Below, piece by piece: positions 1 to 8,130 of a stretch of 20,316 nucleotides of DNA (position 1 is its first letter; each line of letters begins with the position of its first letter). This stretch comes from an uncultured Emergencia sp. (lineage in GTDB: Bacteria > Bacillota > Clostridia > Peptostreptococcales > Anaerovoracaceae): the NCBI GenBank assembly GCA_937997955.1, contig CALLDR010000049.1, positions 1 to 20,316 of the forward strand. The letters run 5' to 3'. The translations under genes and the position numbers were made by a program. The notes under the pieces were generated by a model. It was not told where the DNA came from. It did not search any database and saw only the letters and a program-made list of their open reading frames with translations.

Positions 1-35
1 CTTGATGGCGGTGTTATAGTACTGCGCTCTCCCAT
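1..35 (-). CDS. Possible 5' fragment of a CDS running off the window
   Basis: On the minus strand an ATG at 33-35 is preceded by AGGTGA about six bases upstream and stays open for the 11 codons to the window edge. The visible peptide is too short to identify. A competing frame starts at ATG 53-55 and stops after 13 codons at 14-16, so this could also be a leader peptide or not coding at all. It lies downstream of the nfnB terminator, so it would be a separate transcription unit. Confidence 0.2.
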   Translation of the reverse strand, partial: MGERSTITPPS

Positions 36-166
36 ATATCACCTGATCTTTTCATCTTTATAGCTCTTTTACTCCGCGTAAAATCCCGAAGACTGCCGGA
101 CTTTGATGAAATCGACCATTTTCATGACGCCCCGCTGGCCTGAAAGCGTCCGCCAGGAACACCGGC

Positions 167-205
167 AAAAGCCGCTGCCTCCCAGCACCGGAGACAGCGG
201 CTTTT
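167..205 (-). terminator. Terminator after the redox operon (nfnB)
   Basis: A perfect 11-bp inverted repeat (167-177 and 195-205, arm AAAAGCCGCTG) lies 40 bases beyond the nfnB stop. On the minus strand the right arm ends in TTTT, followed by GCCGG, so the U-tract is short. The A/T ends of both arms mean it could act in either direction. Confidence 0.7.
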
Positions 206-244
206 GATCCTGTCATATATAAAGCTTTATCGTGTTCTTTGATC

Positions 245-1636
245 TTATCTTCCACTCAGATAATCGTCGATGCCCGCAGCCGCGGTCTTGCCCGCGCCCA
301 TGGCTTTGATGACGGTGGCCGCGCCTGTTACCGCGTCGCCGCCGGCGAAGATGCCTGGACGATTGGTGGCCGCGCCCGCGTCAGTGCCGATACCGCCTCT
401 TTCGTTGGCGGCAAGCTCTTCTGTGGTATCCAGAATCAGCGTGTTCAGCTTGGTTCCGATGGACATGATGACCATATCCACAGGAATCACATGGTTAGAG
501 CCTTCTACAGCTACCGGTCTGCGGCGTCCGGAAGCGTCCGGTTCGCCCAGCTCCATGGAGACACATTCGATGCCGGTGACTCTGCCCTTTTCATCGCCTT
601 TGATCTCCACCGGATTGGTCAGCAGCCTGAAGATGATGCCCTCTTCCATGGCGTGGTGTACTTCCTCCGCTCTGGCAGGCAGCTCATCCATGCTCCGGCG
701 GTAGATGATGTAAACCTCGCTGGCGCCCATTCTCTTGGCGCAGCGGGCGGCGTCCATAGCCACGTTGCCGCCGCCGACGACGGCGATCTTATCCACTCTC
801 TGAATCTCCGTATCGTATTCCGGCAGATACGCCTTCATCAGGTTGATACGGGTCAGATATTCGTTGGCGGAACATACGCCCAGCAGGTTCTCTCCTGGAA
901 TCTTCATAAAGGACGGCAGGCCCGCGCCGGTTCCGATGAAGACGGACTCAAAGCCCTCTTCCTTCATCAGCTCATCTACTGTGATAGCCCGGCCGACGAT
1001 GGCATCGGTGACGAATTTGACGCCCTTGGCTTCCAGCTTCGCCACCTCAGCGGCTACGATAGCCTTCGGCAGGCGGAATTCCGGAATACCGTAGACCAGC
1101 ACGCCGCCGGTCTTGTGCAGGGACTCGTAAACCGTGACCTCATAGCCTTTGTTGATCAGGTCTCCCGCGCACGCCAGTCCCGCAGGGCCCGCGCCGATGA
1201 CAGCGACCTTGTGGCCGTTGCTCTCCGCCGGTTTGATCTCCTCGTCGCCGTAGTTGGCCGCATGCCAGTCAGCGGCAAAGCGTTCCAGACGGCCGATGGC
1301 TACCGGCTCGCCTTTGACACCGTGTACGCACTTACCCTCGCACTGGTTTTCCTGCGGACATACGCGGCCGCAGATGGCAGGCAGGGAGCTGGTCTCGCTG
1401 ATGATCTGATAGGCCTCTTCAAACTCGCCTTCCGCGATCTTGGCGATGAAGGCAGGGATCTTGACCATGACCGGACAGCCGGACATGCAAGGCTTTTTGC
1501 GGCAGTTGAGACATCTCATGGCCTCGTTGACGGCCATCTCTTCTGTATAGCCGGAGGAAACTTCCAGGAAGTTCTTGTTGCGGACATTCGGGTCCTGCTC
1601 CGGCATCGGATTTTTTTCTCTTACTAAATTAATCAT
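245..1636 (-). CDS. nfnB: NfnB: NADPH-binding subunit of NADH-dependent ferredoxin:NADP+ oxidoreductase (GltD-like)
   Basis: Large subunit of the electron-bifurcating transhydrogenase, which couples NADP+ reduction to oxidation of NADH and reduced ferredoxin in the cytoplasm. The N-terminal part has two Cys sets for [4Fe-4S] clusters (residues 42, 45, 50, 54 and 89, 93, 99, 103). A FAD-binding GAGPAGL motif follows near residue 148, then an NADP site GGGNVAMDA with the YRRS phosphate-recognition signature near 288-315, and a C-terminal AGGDAVTGAATV FAD motif. At 463 residues it matches the family. I chose the ATG at 1636, which overlaps the nfnA stop by 8 bases and has AGGAGG 11 bases upstream; a GTG at 1648 sits on top of that ribosome site. 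Homologues are often labelled glutamate synthase small chain, but no large glutamate synthase chain is nearby and nfnA is adjacent, so Nfn is the better call. Confidence 0.88.
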   Translation of the reverse strand: MINLVREKNPMPEQDPNVRNKNFLEVSSGYTEEMAVNEAMRCLNCRKKPCMSGCPVMVKIPAFIAKIAEGEFEEAYQIISETSSLPAICGRVCPQENQCEGKCVHGVKGEPVAIGRLERFAADWHAANYGDEEIKPAESNGHKVAVIGAGPAGLACAGDLINKGYEVTVYESLHKTGGVLVYGIPEFRLPKAIVAAEVAKLEAKGVKFVTDAIVGRAITVDELMKEEGFESVFIGTGAGLPSFMKIPGENLLGVCSANEYLTRINLMKAYLPEYDTEIQRVDKIAVVGGGNVAMDAARCAKRMGASEVYIIYRRSMDELPARAEEVHHAMEEGIIFRLLTNPVEIKGDEKGRVTGIECVSMELGEPDASGRRRPVAVEGSNHVIPVDMVIMSIGTKLNTLILDTTEELAANERGGIGTDAGAATNRPGIFAGGDAVTGAATVIKAMGAGKTAAAGIDDYLSGR

Positions 1637-2483
1637 AGTAACGAACACCTCCTGTCAGGCGGCAGACGTGGGCTCTGTCTTCCGCTTCCTGCTCCGCGTA
1701 GTAGGCGCTTCTCTGAATCAGCTCATCCCAGTCTACCAGGGCGCCGTCAAATTCAGGGCCGTCCACGCATACGAACTTATCTTCTCCGCCGATGTTGCAG
1801 CGGCAGCCGCCGCACATACCTGTGCCGTCGATCATATAGGCGGTCAGGGACGCGACGGAATGAATCCCGTATTTTTCCGCGATCTGGCAGGTGAACTTCA
1901 TCATCATCGGAGGACCGACAGCGATGACCTCGTCAAACTTCTCGCCTGCCTGGATCAGCTCTTCCAGCTTGGCGGTGGTGAAGCCCTTTTCGCCATAGGA
2001 GCCGTCGTCTGTCATGACATAGAGCTGATCCACGCCGGCCCGGAACTCATCTTCCAGGATAACCAGGTCTTTGTTCTTAAAGCCCTCGATCATGACGGTT
2101 TCTACGCCGTGGTCGTGCATACCACACGCCAGCGGGTACGCCAGAGCGTTGCCCGTGCCTCCGCCGACCACGCATACTCTCTTCAGGCCTTCCATGTTGG
2201 TCGGCTTGCCCAGAGGTCCTACGATGTCGGCAAAGCAGTCGCCCACCTCCAGCTGGTCCATCAGCATGGTGGTCCTGCCGACAGCGGCATAGATCAGATC
2301 GATGGTGCCGTCCTCTTCACTGTGACCGGCCATGGTGAGAGGGATCCTCTCACCATATTCATCTGTCCGAAGAATGATGAACTGGCCAGGTCTGGCTTTT
2401 CTAGCGACCAGAGGCGCGTAGATCTTCAGCCATACCATGTTTTCATTCAGTCTTCTCTTATATGTGATTTCAAACATTTTCAT
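1629..2483 (-). CDS. nfnA: NfnA: FAD/[2Fe-2S] subunit of NADH-dependent ferredoxin:NADP+ oxidoreductase
   Basis: Small subunit of the Nfn complex, which handles NADH and carries one FAD and one [2Fe-2S] cluster. It has the ferredoxin-reductase layout: a flavin-binding beta barrel with RIPLT (residues 46-50), a nucleotide-binding domain starting VVGGGTGNA (about 105-113), and a C-terminal Cys set (224, 227, 229, 239) in TGMCGGCRC and FVCVDGPEF for the iron-sulfur cluster. At 284 residues it is full length. The ATG at 2483 has AAGGAGG nine bases upstream. It starts 17 bases after the PFOR stop and overlaps nfnB, so translation is probably coupled. Similar proteins are also called sulfide dehydrogenase or dihydroorotate dehydrogenase electron-transfer subunit. 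The nfnB neighbour argues against the latter. Confidence 0.87.
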   Translation of the reverse strand: MKMFEITYKRRLNENMVWLKIYAPLVARKARPGQFIILRTDEYGERIPLTMAGHSEEDGTIDLIYAAVGRTTMLMDQLEVGDCFADIVGPLGKPTNMEGLKRVCVVGGGTGNALAYPLACGMHDHGVETVMIEGFKNKDLVILEDEFRAGVDQLYVMTDDGSYGEKGFTTAKLEELIQAGEKFDEVIAVGPPMMMKFTCQIAEKYGIHSVASLTAYMIDGTGMCGGCRCNIGGEDKFVCVDGPEFDGALVDWDELIQRSAYYAEQEAEDRAHVCRLTGGVRYYD

Positions 2484-2500
2484 ATTCCGCAGCCTCCTTC

Positions 2501-5500
2501 CTAAATCTCATAGCTTTTCTTCTGATGGAGCAGGTGATCGTATCTTTCCATCGCCATCTTTTCCGCCTTGTCGAAGAGCTGTTCCGCTCTCTCAGGGAAC
2601 TTCAGCTGCAGGGAGTTGTAACGAACTTCTCCCATGATGAAGTCTCTGAAGCTTTCGGTAGGCGCCGGGCTGTCGATGCAAAGCGGATTTTCGCCTCTCG
2701 CGGCCCTGTCTGGGTCGAAACGAAGCAGGTTCCAGTAACCGGAACGCACCGCGTTCTTCATCTCCAGCATGGCTTTGTTCATGCCTGCCTTCAAGCCCTG
2801 GTTGATACAAGGCGCGTAAGCTATGATCAGGGAAGGACCGTTATAGGCTTCCGCCTCACGAATGGCTCTCAGGGTCTGCTCAGGGTTGGCGCCCATGGCT
2901 ACCTGCGCCACGTAGACGTATCCGTAGGCGATCGCTACCTGTGCCAGGTCCTTTTTCTTCACGGATTTTCCGGAAGCCGCAAACTTGGCAACGGCACCGA
3001 TCGGCGTAGCCTTGGAGGACTGTCCGCCTGTGTTGGAGTATACTTCTGTATCAAAGACCATGACATTGACGTTTTCGCCGGAGGCCAGCACGTGGTCCAG
3101 TCCGCCGTAACCGATGTCATAAGCCCAGCCGTCGCCGCCGAAGATCCACATGGACGGTTTGATCAGCATATCCTGATTGTCCAGGACGTACTGAGCGTCC
3201 GCGTTGTTCTCCGCAATCTTCTCACACTCGGCTGTCAGAATCTTTCCTGTCTCTTCCGATGCCTGCGGGTCGTCCATGGACGCCAGCCATGCTCTTGCCG
3301 GAATGCCGACAGCGTCAACCAGTCTCTCTACCGCGGACTTCATTTCCCCGCGGCGGGCCTGCATGGACATGGCCATGCCCAGGCCGAACTCGGCGTTGTC
3401 CTCGAACAGAGAGTTGGCCCATGCCGGACCTCTGCCCGCTTTGTTTACAGTGTACGGTGTGCTCGGCGCGCTGCAGCCCCAGATGGAGGAACAGCCGGTA
3501 GCGTTGGCGATGAACATCCTGTCGCCGAAGAGCTGGGTCACCAGCTTGGCGTATGGAGACTCGCCGCAGCCAGGACAAGCGCCGGAGAACTCAAGGAGCG
3601 GCTGCTTGAACTGGGAGCCTTTGACCGTATCTTCTTTGAACGGAACTTCCTTCTCGGTAACTTCGCTGAACAGGTAATCGTATTTCTTCTGTGCCGCGCT
3701 GACCACGTCGTCCTCCGCAGGAACGATTTCCAGGGCCTTCTTTCTGGCCGGGCAGACCTGCGCGCAGGAACCGCAGCCGGTGCAGTCCAAAGCGGAGATG
3801 CCAAGGGTGAAGAACTTGCCCTTTGCGCCCTTCATCGTCAGATAATCGCCGTTTACAGCGTCTATTTCTGTCTCGTCCAGTACGAACGGACGGATAACGC
3901 CGTGCGGGCAGACGTAGGAGCACCAGTTGCACTGCATGCAGTTGGCTTTGTTCCACACAGGAACGTCTGTAGCGATGCCTCTCTTCTCAAAGGCTGCCGT
4001 GCCGGACGGAATCATGCCGCTGACGGTATCCAGGAAGGTGGATACAGGCACCGCGTCGCCGGTCAAAGTGTTGGTCGGAATCATCACTTCGTTGAGGTAG
4101 TCGGTGTGCACCTTGTCGCGGCCGACCAGTTTCGCCGCCGGAGCATCGTCCGGAGCGTCAGCCCAGCTTGCCGGCACCTCTACCTTATGTACATTGGCTA
4201 CGCCGGCGTCGACGGCCGCCATGTTCATGTTTACGATCTTTTCGCCCTTCTTGCCATAGGTCTTCTTGATAGCGTCCTTCATATAGCCTACCGCTTCATC
4301 GATTGGAATGATGTCGGCCAGCTTAAAGAAGGCTGCCTGCAGCACGGTGTTGGTTCTTCTCGCGCCCAGACCGATCTCCTTGGCGATGGAAACAGCGTCG
4401 CAGGTGTAGAACTGCACGTTGTTCTTCGCGATGTATCTCTTTACCTTTGCAGGCAGATGGGTTTCCAGTTCCTCATCGCTCCATACGCAGTTGAGCAGGA
4501 AGAAGCCGCCAGGTTTAACGTCCTCTACCATCTCGTAGCGGGTCAGGTAAGCGGAGTTGTGGCACGCGACAAAGTCAGCCTGCTTTACGTAGTAGGTGGA
4601 CTTGATCGGCTGGTCGCCGAATCTCAGGTGGGAGATGGTCACGCCGCCGGATTTCTTGGAATCGTACTGGAAGTATGCCTGTACTTTCTTGTCTGTATGG
4701 TCGCCGATGATCTTGACGGAGTTCTTGTTGGCTCCGACGGTACCGTCAGCGCCCAGGCCCCAGAACTTGCAGGCCTTTGTTCCCGCAGGCGCGACGTCTG
4801 GATTTTCACTGACAGGCAGGGAAAGTCCGGTCACATCGTCTGTGATGGAAATGGTAAATTCTTTCTTCGGTGCGTCTGACCACAGATTCTCGTAGACGGC
4901 CAGAATATCGCCCGGCTGGGTATCCTTTGATCCCAGACCGTAACGTCCGCCGACGATGAGGCAGTTCTCGAATTTGGTACCTCTCAGCGCCGCTACCATA
5001 TCCAGATACAGAGGTTCGCCCATACCGCCCGGTTCTTTTGTTCTGTCTAACACGGCGATCTTCTTCACGGTCTCCGGCATGACGTTCAGCAGGTATTTTA
5101 CGGAGAACGGCCTGTAAAGGTGCACTTCGATGATACCCACTTTTCTGCCGCGGGCGTTGAGATAGTCGATGAGTTCTTCCGCCGCGTCGCAGACGGAGCC
5201 CATGGCTACGATGATCTCAGTGGCGTCCGGCGCGCCGTAGTAGTTGAACGGCTTGTAATCGGTGCCGATCTTGGCGTTGACCTTCTCCATGTACTCGTTG
5301 ACGATGTCCGCGGTTTCCAGATATGCCGTGTTGCAGGCCTCTCTGTGCTGGAAGAAGGTTTCCGGCTGCTCCGCGCTGCCCATGCTGTGAGGATGTGCCG
5401 GATGGATGGCGCGGGCTTTGAACGCCTTGATGGCATCCCAGTCCACCATTTCCTTCAGATCCTCGTAATCCCAGACTTCGATCTTCTGGTTCTCGTGGGA

Positions 5501-6025
5501 GGTTCTGAAACCGTCAAAGAAGTGGAGCATCGGCAGCTTGCCGGCGATAGTGGCCAAATGCGCTACCGCGGCCAGGTCCATGGACTGCTGCACGCTGTTG
5601 GAAGCCAGCATGGCAAATCCGGTCTGGCGGCATCCCATGACGTCGGAGTGATCTCCAAAGATGGAGAGGGCATGGGTCGCCAGGGCTCTGGCAGCCACGT
5701 GGAATACGGTCGGCGTCTGTTCACCGGCTAATTTATACATGTTCGGAATCATCAAAAGCAGTCCCTGGGAAGCTGTAAAGGTGGAGGTGTACGCGCCGGC
5801 TGTGATGGAGCCGTGTACCGCGCCAGCAGCGCCGCCTTCTGATTCCATTTCAATGATTTTTACTTTTTCTCCAAAGATATTGGTTCTGTCCTGGGAAACC
5901 CATTCATCCATGCTCTCCGCCATCGGGGAAGATGGTGTGATCGGATAAATGGCCGCTACCTCAGAAAATGCGTATGCTACATGAGCAGCAGCGGTGTTTC
6001 CGTCCATAGTCTTTAATTTTCTCAC
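2501..6025 (-). CDS. nifJ: Pyruvate:ferredoxin (flavodoxin) oxidoreductase, single-chain
   Basis: Oxidises pyruvate with CoA to acetyl-CoA and CO2, reducing ferredoxin; a central enzyme of anaerobic carbon flow. All domains lie in one chain of about 1174 residues, the usual length. The start region MDGNTAAAHVAYAFSEVAAI and YPITPSSPMAE (domain I) are diagnostic. Two ferredoxin-type Cys sets follow (about 696-706 in CMQCNWCSYVCP and 748-758 in CTGCGSCAQVCP). The proximal cluster and thiamine region contain GACPGCGE (about 815-822), NATGCSS (about 842-848), GDGWAYDIG and NTGGQSS. I chose GTG at 6025, giving VRKLKTMDGN, with GGAAGGAG nine bases upstream. A GTG three codons earlier (6034) would overlap the previous stop by 4 bases but lies against the ribosome site. 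It is second in the redox operon and feeds electrons to its neighbours. Confidence 0.96.
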   Translation of the reverse strand: MRKLKTMDGNTAAAHVAYAFSEVAAIYPITPSSPMAESMDEWVSQDRTNIFGEKVKIIEMESEGGAAGAVHGSITAGAYTSTFTASQGLLLMIPNMYKLAGEQTPTVFHVAARALATHALSIFGDHSDVMGCRQTGFAMLASNSVQQSMDLAAVAHLATIAGKLPMLHFFDGFRTSHENQKIEVWDYEDLKEMVDWDAIKAFKARAIHPAHPHSMGSAEQPETFFQHREACNTAYLETADIVNEYMEKVNAKIGTDYKPFNYYGAPDATEIIVAMGSVCDAAEELIDYLNARGRKVGIIEVHLYRPFSVKYLLNVMPETVKKIAVLDRTKEPGGMGEPLYLDMVAALRGTKFENCLIVGGRYGLGSKDTQPGDILAVYENLWSDAPKKEFTISITDDVTGLSLPVSENPDVAPAGTKACKFWGLGADGTVGANKNSVKIIGDHTDKKVQAYFQYDSKKSGGVTISHLRFGDQPIKSTYYVKQADFVACHNSAYLTRYEMVEDVKPGGFFLLNCVWSDEELETHLPAKVKRYIAKNNVQFYTCDAVSIAKEIGLGARRTNTVLQAAFFKLADIIPIDEAVGYMKDAIKKTYGKKGEKIVNMNMAAVDAGVANVHKVEVPASWADAPDDAPAAKLVGRDKVHTDYLNEVMIPTNTLTGDAVPVSTFLDTVSGMIPSGTAAFEKRGIATDVPVWNKANCMQCNWCSYVCPHGVIRPFVLDETEIDAVNGDYLTMKGAKGKFFTLGISALDCTGCGSCAQVCPARKKALEIVPAEDDVVSAAQKKYDYLFSEVTEKEVPFKEDTVKGSQFKQPLLEFSGACPGCGESPYAKLVTQLFGDRMFIANATGCSSIWGCSAPSTPYTVNKAGRGPAWANSLFEDNAEFGLGMAMSMQARRGEMKSAVERLVDAVGIPARAWLASMDDPQASEETGKILTAECEKIAENNADAQYVLDNQDMLIKPSMWIFGGDGWAYDIGYGGLDHVLASGENVNVMVFDTEVYSNTGGQSSKATPIGAVAKFAASGKSVKKKDLAQVAIAYGYVYVAQVAMGANPEQTLRAIREAEAYNGPSLIIAYAPCINQGLKAGMNKAMLEMKNAVRSGYWNLLRFDPDRAARGENPLCIDSPAPTESFRDFIMGEVRYNSLQLKFPERAEQLFDKAEKMAMERYDHLLHQKKSYEI

Positions 6026-6030
6026 CGTGA

Positions 6031-7314
6031 TCACTCTCCTTCCCTCATGCCAAGCGCAGCTCTCTGCAGATAGTTATATTCTGGAACAACTCTCTCTTTG
6101 ATGATGTTTCTGGAACATACGTACTGACAGACCTGACAGTTTTCGCAAAGCTCTGGATCGATAACCGCGTGGGCGCCTTCTCCGTAGATCGCGCCGTTCG
6201 GACAGTTGGCGTAGCAGTCGCCGCAGTAGATGCACGCGCTGTCGCAGACAGCGGCTTTATCCTCATAATCCGCTTTGGATACACAAGGGACCATCTTGGC
6301 TCCTTTGTACGGAACCATGACAATCAGGTTCATCGGACAGACATAGGTGCAGTCTTTGCAGCCGACGCATTTATCAGGATCAACCTGGGCGCTTCCATTG
6401 ACAACCTGGATCGCGCCGTATCGACAGACTTTGGAGCAGTCTCCCTGGCCGGTGCAGCCTGTGGTGCAGATGCCCAGAGACTTAGCGTCAAGGTGGGAAG
6501 CGTCTTTGCAGCTTGCCGCTCCCGCTGCCTGGTATGCTTTCTCATTTTTTGTTCCGTTGCATCTGACAAAGGCTACTTTCTCTTTCAGTTTCGTCAGATC
6601 GTGGAGGGTATCTACGATGATCTTTTTCTTGCATTTTACGGTGCAGGCCACACAGCCGACGCACTTGTCGTAGTCGATGACCGCGTGGTAGTCGACGATG
6701 TCAACAGCACCCTCTGGACAGGCTCTGACGCAGTCGCCGCAGCCGATACAGCCGAATCCGCAGGTCTCTCTGACTCTGTCGTCGTCCTCGTCTCCGTTGG
6801 AGCAAGGGATAAAGTTGGTCGCGTCTCTCGGGATCATGCGGATCAGCCCCTGCACGCAGGCGTCTTTGCCGGCGCAGGCCCCGCAGCCGTTGCACTTGGC
6901 GGTGTCGATGATCACATCGCCGTCGGACACCTTCATGGCGTCGAACTTACAGACACTGACGCAGTCGCCGCAGCCGATGCAGCCGTACTGACATTCTCCT
7001 CTCGCGAAACCGGCTTCTGCCGCCTCACGGCAGGTTCCGCCCGCGAACCGTTTTTTTCCTGCAGCATCGCCGCTGCAGGCAACAAAGGCAATTTCATCTT
7101 TTACTGTTTGTGGTTCTTTACCCACGACTTCTGCAATAGCGTTTACAGCGTCCTGTCCGCACGCAGGACATAGGGCCGTGCTCTCGCCGTCAGCGATAGC
7201 TTCAGCACATGCCTGGCAGGTCGCCTTGCCGCAGCCACCATTGCAATCCACGCCTGGCAGAAGCGCTAAGATCTTCTTAATTGCTTCCGCAGCCGTACTG
7301 TGATTGGTACTCAT
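6031..7314 (-). CDS. Soluble RnfB-like polyferredoxin with four dicluster units
   Basis: Cys-rich electron carrier of 427 residues, first gene of the PFOR-Nfn operon. The N-terminal 65 residues resemble the RnfB iron-sulfur domain (PGVDCNGGCG, then Cys 33, 36, 49, 52). Four repeated units follow at about 76-161, 165-238, 246-335 and 340-408. Each has an isolated Cys (80, 171, 252, 344), a Cx3CxxCxxCx3C-type set beginning at 108, 185, 283 or 357, and a second four-Cys set (141, 218, 316, 390). In unit 3 the middle Cys is Gln290 (GCTGQGDC), leaving four Cys, as in the first ferredoxin motif of RnfB. In unit 1 the second set is stretched to CxxCxxCx5C. I see no signal peptide or membrane helix, unlike true RnfB. 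RBS AGGAGG lies seven bases before the ATG. Role inferred from context: relay of electrons from PFOR, perhaps to NfnAB. Confidence 0.85.
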   Translation of the reverse strand: MSTNHSTAAEAIKKILALLPGVDCNGGCGKATCQACAEAIADGESTALCPACGQDAVNAIAEVVGKEPQTVKDEIAFVACSGDAAGKKRFAGGTCREAAEAGFARGECQYGCIGCGDCVSVCKFDAMKVSDGDVIIDTAKCNGCGACAGKDACVQGLIRMIPRDATNFIPCSNGDEDDDRVRETCGFGCIGCGDCVRACPEGAVDIVDYHAVIDYDKCVGCVACTVKCKKKIIVDTLHDLTKLKEKVAFVRCNGTKNEKAYQAAGAASCKDASHLDAKSLGICTTGCTGQGDCSKVCRYGAIQVVNGSAQVDPDKCVGCKDCTYVCPMNLIVMVPYKGAKMVPCVSKADYEDKAAVCDSACIYCGDCYANCPNGAIYGEGAHAVIDPELCENCQVCQYVCSRNIIKERVVPEYNYLQRAALGMREGE

Positions 7315-7371
7315 AATGTTTCCTCCTTTGCCTCGTCATATTGAAAAATATTCTGTATACAACTTAATTTC

Positions 7372-7400
7372 ATCTTACCCCCAAGGGTTCTTAAAGTCAA
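7372..7400 (-). promoter_or_regulatory. Sigma-A-type promoter of the polyferredoxin-PFOR-nfnAB operon
   Basis: On the minus strand, TTGACT (7395-7400) and TAAGAT (7372-7377) are separated by exactly 17 bases. This predicts a start near 7365 and a leader of about 50 bases ending in AAAGGAGGAAACATT before the ATG. A weaker TTGTAT/TATGAC pair lies inside the leader. Confidence 0.6.
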
Positions 7401-7507
7401 CAGGAAAAACCCGGATTTCGTTGGAATATCAATGTTTTTTTGGGTGTACACCATCTGACAAAAAAGCGACAATCGGCATTTTTCAACACTTTCGCACTGT
7501 TAGGTGC

Positions 7508-7519
7508 TAAAGCGCTTTA
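7508..7519. promoter_or_regulatory. cre-like palindrome TAAAGCGCTTTA
   Basis: A perfect 12-bp palindrome contains the CcpA operator core WAARCGYTW. The outer TG/CA positions of the consensus are not matched. It lies about 150 bases upstream of the predicted start of the redox operon, farther than typical activating cre sites, so assignment to CcpA is tentative. Confidence 0.3.
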
Positions 7520-7669
7520 CCGCGTTAAAATTCAAGTTTTTTACAAATTTTTGTTAATCTTTTACAGCCTCGCTCGGCCTCCGCAGACTCACAACTGCAA
7601 GCTTTTTATCCTCGGATCCTTCCCCTCGTCACCTTCTGCTCGCCGCGCTCAGCCGTGCCCCGCTTCCCA

Positions 7670-7760
7670 CGGCGCCGGACGGGTTCTGCGGGGCTGTGGC
7701 GCCCGGGCGGAGGGCTGCGACGCCGGGCGGGTTCTGCGGCGGAGGGCTGAGGCGCCGGGT
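7670..7760. repeat. GC-rich imperfect direct repeats
   Basis: A 19-base element at 7673-7691 recurs at 7721-7739 with one mismatch (period 48), sharing CGGGTTCTGCGG. The decamer CGGAGGGCTG occurs at 7708-7717 and 7740-7749, and a third partial CGCCGGG start is at 7753. The island is embedded between AT-rich flanks. Confidence 0.6.
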
Positions 7761-7781
7761 GTTTTCTAAATTCGCTAAAAC

Positions 7782-7797
7782 GTTTTCAATTGAAAAC
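7782..7797. repeat. Dyad GTTTTC-N4-GAAAAC, copy 1
   Basis: A perfect 16-bp palindrome GTTTTCAATTGAAAAC. A second element with the same arms lies at 7978-7993, and further single GTTTTC or GAAAAC hexamers flank both. It could be an operator for an unknown regulator. Confidence 0.45.
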
Positions 7798-7977
7798 AAA
7801 ATCAGGAAACAGAAAACAAAATCTAAAAAAGCGGCAGCTGCATCGCGCATTTCAGCTCATTTTTTAACAAAATTTACTATAAATTCCACCATTGTGGTCA
7901 ATTATCGTGCTGCGAACCAGCTTTACGTTATGATTTGACCGTCCGCCGGCCGTTTTGTTTTCCTAATCTGCAAAAAT

Positions 7978-7993
7978 GTTTTCCATAGAAAAC
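7978..7993. repeat. Dyad GTTTTC-N4-GAAAAC, copy 2
   Basis: GTTTTCCATAGAAAAC has the same 6-bp arms and 4-base spacing as the dyad at 7782-7797, with a different spacer. The start-to-start distance is 196 bases. Confidence 0.45.
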
Positions 7994-8130
7994 GGATCTA
8001 CGCAAACAAAAAACCAGCCGCCTGCGGCCGCCTAAAGGATAGACTGTCACGCGTATGAATACAGCACTAGCCCATGCAAGTCAGATCGGTTTACGCCAGT
8101 ACTGGGGCGGGCGAGATAAACAGGGATCGG

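Noticed and set aside
58..255. 65-codon minus-strand open frame after nfnB
   Set aside because: It overlaps the nfnB end and runs through the terminator stem; no ribosome site and no recognisable sequence.
239..1627. 462-codon plus-strand open frame
   Set aside because: Antisense shadow of nfnB with no recognisable domain and no ribosome site.
245..1636. Glutamate synthase small chain (gltD)
   Set aside because: The sequence is similar, but the adjacent nfnA and absence of a large glutamate synthase chain favour Nfn.
2525..4879. 784-codon open frame on the plus strand
   Set aside because: It lies wholly antisense to PFOR, whose motifs are unmistakable. The GC-rich codon pattern of PFOR leaves the opposite strand free of stops; the translation shows no recognisable domain.
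7315..7400. Riboswitch or T-box in the leader of the redox operon
   Set aside because: The predicted leader is only about 50 bases and shows no T-box motif or stable hairpin.
7629..7850. 73-codon minus-strand open frame with a hydrophobic start and Pro/Ala repeats
   Set aside because: No ribosome site, and the second half simply translates the GC-rich repeat island. A real gene is possible but unsupported.
7440..7938. Plus-strand open frames in the intergenic region
   Set aside because: Arg/Gly/Ala-rich translation of the same repeats, no ribosome site, no downstream partner gene.
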